This document shows positions 7,206-7,831 of a stretch of 7,831 nt of DNA, piece by piece. Each line of letters starts with the position of its first letter. Position 1 is the first letter of the stretch. Made by a program: the position numbers and the translations under genes. Origin of the DNA: an uncultured Prochlorococcus sp. (lineage in GTDB: Bacteria; Cyanobacteriota; Cyanobacteriia; PCC-6307; Cyanobiaceae); NCBI GenBank assembly GCA_902615165.1, contig CACMNZ010000022.1, positions 1 through 7,831 of the forward strand, read 5' to 3'. Under the pieces are notes generated by a model. The model made no database searches and had not been told where the DNA came from. It saw nothing but the letters and a program-made list of their open reading frames with translations.

Positions 7206-7222
7206 AGAAATTACTAATTTCT
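7206..7222. repeat. 17-nt palindrome between recD and deaD
   Basis: AGAAATTA (7206-7213) and TAATTTCT (7215-7222) form a perfect inverted repeat around one central base. It starts 12 nt past the recD stop. As RNA it would form only a six-pair stem with a five-base loop and has no U-tail, so it is a poor terminator; as DNA it could be a dimeric-protein site. The rest of the 138-nt gap (7097-7234) holds the deaD leader hairpin and no promoter that I can call with confidence. Confidence 0.35.
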
Positions 7223-7234
7223 CAAAAATAAAAT

Positions 7235-7831
7235 TTAATTTAAATAATATATATTTAAAGATTTTTTCGCTCTTGTAACAGCAGTATAAAATAACCTTCT
7301 TTCAAAATTATCTCTGCAAAAGATATTTTGATTGTCTTTTTTTTCTTTTACATCATATTGATTTCTTCTATAGTTTTGGGACCACAAAATATTTACTTTT
7401 TCTGATTCACTTCCTTGAGATTTATGAATAGTAATTGCTATTGCTGGTACAACATTTTCTAAATTAGATGGATCAATTAATACGACAATTTCTTCATTAT
7501 TATCATTAAATTTTCTAAAAAGATATTTTCTTTTATTTTTTAAACCTATAAGTACGCCGATATCCCCATTTGACAATCCAAGTTCATTATTATTTTTTGT
7601 ACACATGATCGGAACACCCTCTTTAAGAGTTTTAAGGTCATAGGGTTTTTTTTGACCAAAAACAATTTCATTCAAATATTCAACACTCCATATACCGGAA
7701 TTTTTTTCGCATAAAATCAAGTGACTTTGTAAATCCAGAAATATCTTATCTACTAAATCTTTTTCATTAAGCAATAAATTATCAATACTCTCATCAAATA
7801 TATATTTTTTTTTACTTAAATTTGAAGTTGA
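7235..7831 (-). CDS. recD: RecD-type helicase (exonuclease V alpha subunit), C-terminal part, truncated by window edge
   Basis: RecD is the 5'-3' helicase subunit of the RecBCD double-strand-break repair nuclease. The frame stays open to the right edge, so 198 C-terminal residues are visible and the start lies outside; a TTG at 7774 within it is internal. The segment VPIMCTKNNNELGLSNGDIGVLI is the RecD-like stretch that usually reads as P-I-M-x-T-x-N-D-x-x-L-x-L-x-N-G-D-I-G. Superfamily 1 motif V appears as AIAITIHKSQGSE and motif VI as RRLFYTAVTRAKKSLNIY. Walker A and B must lie beyond the window. The protein ends soon after motif VI, as RecD does. A RecD2 or other SF1B helicase cannot be fully excluded without the N terminus. 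It is 138 nt upstream of deaD on the same strand, so it may or may not share its transcript. Confidence 0.87.
   Translation of the reverse strand, partial: STSNLSKKKYIFDESIDNLLLNEKDLVDKIFLDLQSHLILCEKNSGIWSVEYLNEIVFGQKKPYDLKTLKEGVPIMCTKNNNELGLSNGDIGVLIGLKNKRKYLFRKFNDNNEEIVVLIDPSNLENVVPAIAITIHKSQGSESEKVNILWSQNYRRNQYDVKEKKDNQNIFCRDNFERRLFYTAVTRAKKSLNIYYLN
7239..7259 (-). terminator. weak AT-only hairpin at the recD 3' end
   Basis: TATTTAAA (7252-7259) and TTTAAATA (7239-7246) are perfect inverted repeats with a five-base loop, just before the recD stop codon on the minus strand. They are followed by TTAAATTTTATTTTTG, a T-rich stretch. A stem with no G-C pair is unlikely to end transcription well, and such repeats arise by chance in DNA this AT-rich. 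Confidence 0.2.

Noticed and set aside
7235..7774. A 179-residue gene starting at TTG 7774.
   Set aside because: The frame continues without a stop to base 7831 and only the C-terminal motifs of RecD are present, so this is an internal codon of a gene cut by the window.

Overview
The window looks like ordinary core genome of a very AT-rich cyanobacterium, most likely a high-light Prochlorococcus or a close marine picocyanobacterial relative. The reasons are a CyanoP (PsbP-family) photosystem II lipoprotein, very low GC with A/T-ending codons, short gene spacing, near absence of Shine-Dalgarno sequences, and the cyanobacterial form of TrhO. The organism call is inference from these traits, not from a database match. 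I see no mobile element, CRISPR array, tRNA, rRNA or phage gene.

Layout. Left part, rightward: the 3' portion of trhO (tRNA U34 hydroxylase; 5' end outside the window), then 11 nt later an unrecognised 166-aa protein with a GNAT-like look. This gene meets leftward lipA head to head; the two stop codons share the tetranucleotide TTAA at 1050-1053. lipA (lipoyl synthase) lies 3 nt downstream of recR (recombination mediator), so recR-lipA is probably one leftward unit. A candidate lipA terminator lies inside the 3' end of the facing gene.

Middle: a 97-nt divergent intergenic region separates recR from rightward psbP. psbP converges with a leftward cluster after 14 nt. In transcription order that cluster is deaD (DEAD-box RNA helicase with a DbpA-type RNA-binding tail), a small exported cysteine-containing protein, and an ABCB-type ABC half-transporter. 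The gaps are 9 and 11 nt, so these three are probably an operon.

Right edge: a 138-nt intergenic region holds a perfect 10-bp hairpin that ends four bases before the deaD start codon. Beyond it is the C-terminal part of a leftward RecD-type helicase that runs off the window.

The genes do not form one pathway. They cover tRNA modification, cofactor synthesis, DNA repair (recR, recD), photosystem II assembly, RNA remodelling and export. I found no convincing new multi-gene system. The items most worth checking are the deaD leader hairpin, the unknown exported protein between deaD and the transporter, the GNAT-like orphan, the non-ATG start of recR, and the terminator embedded in an opposing gene.
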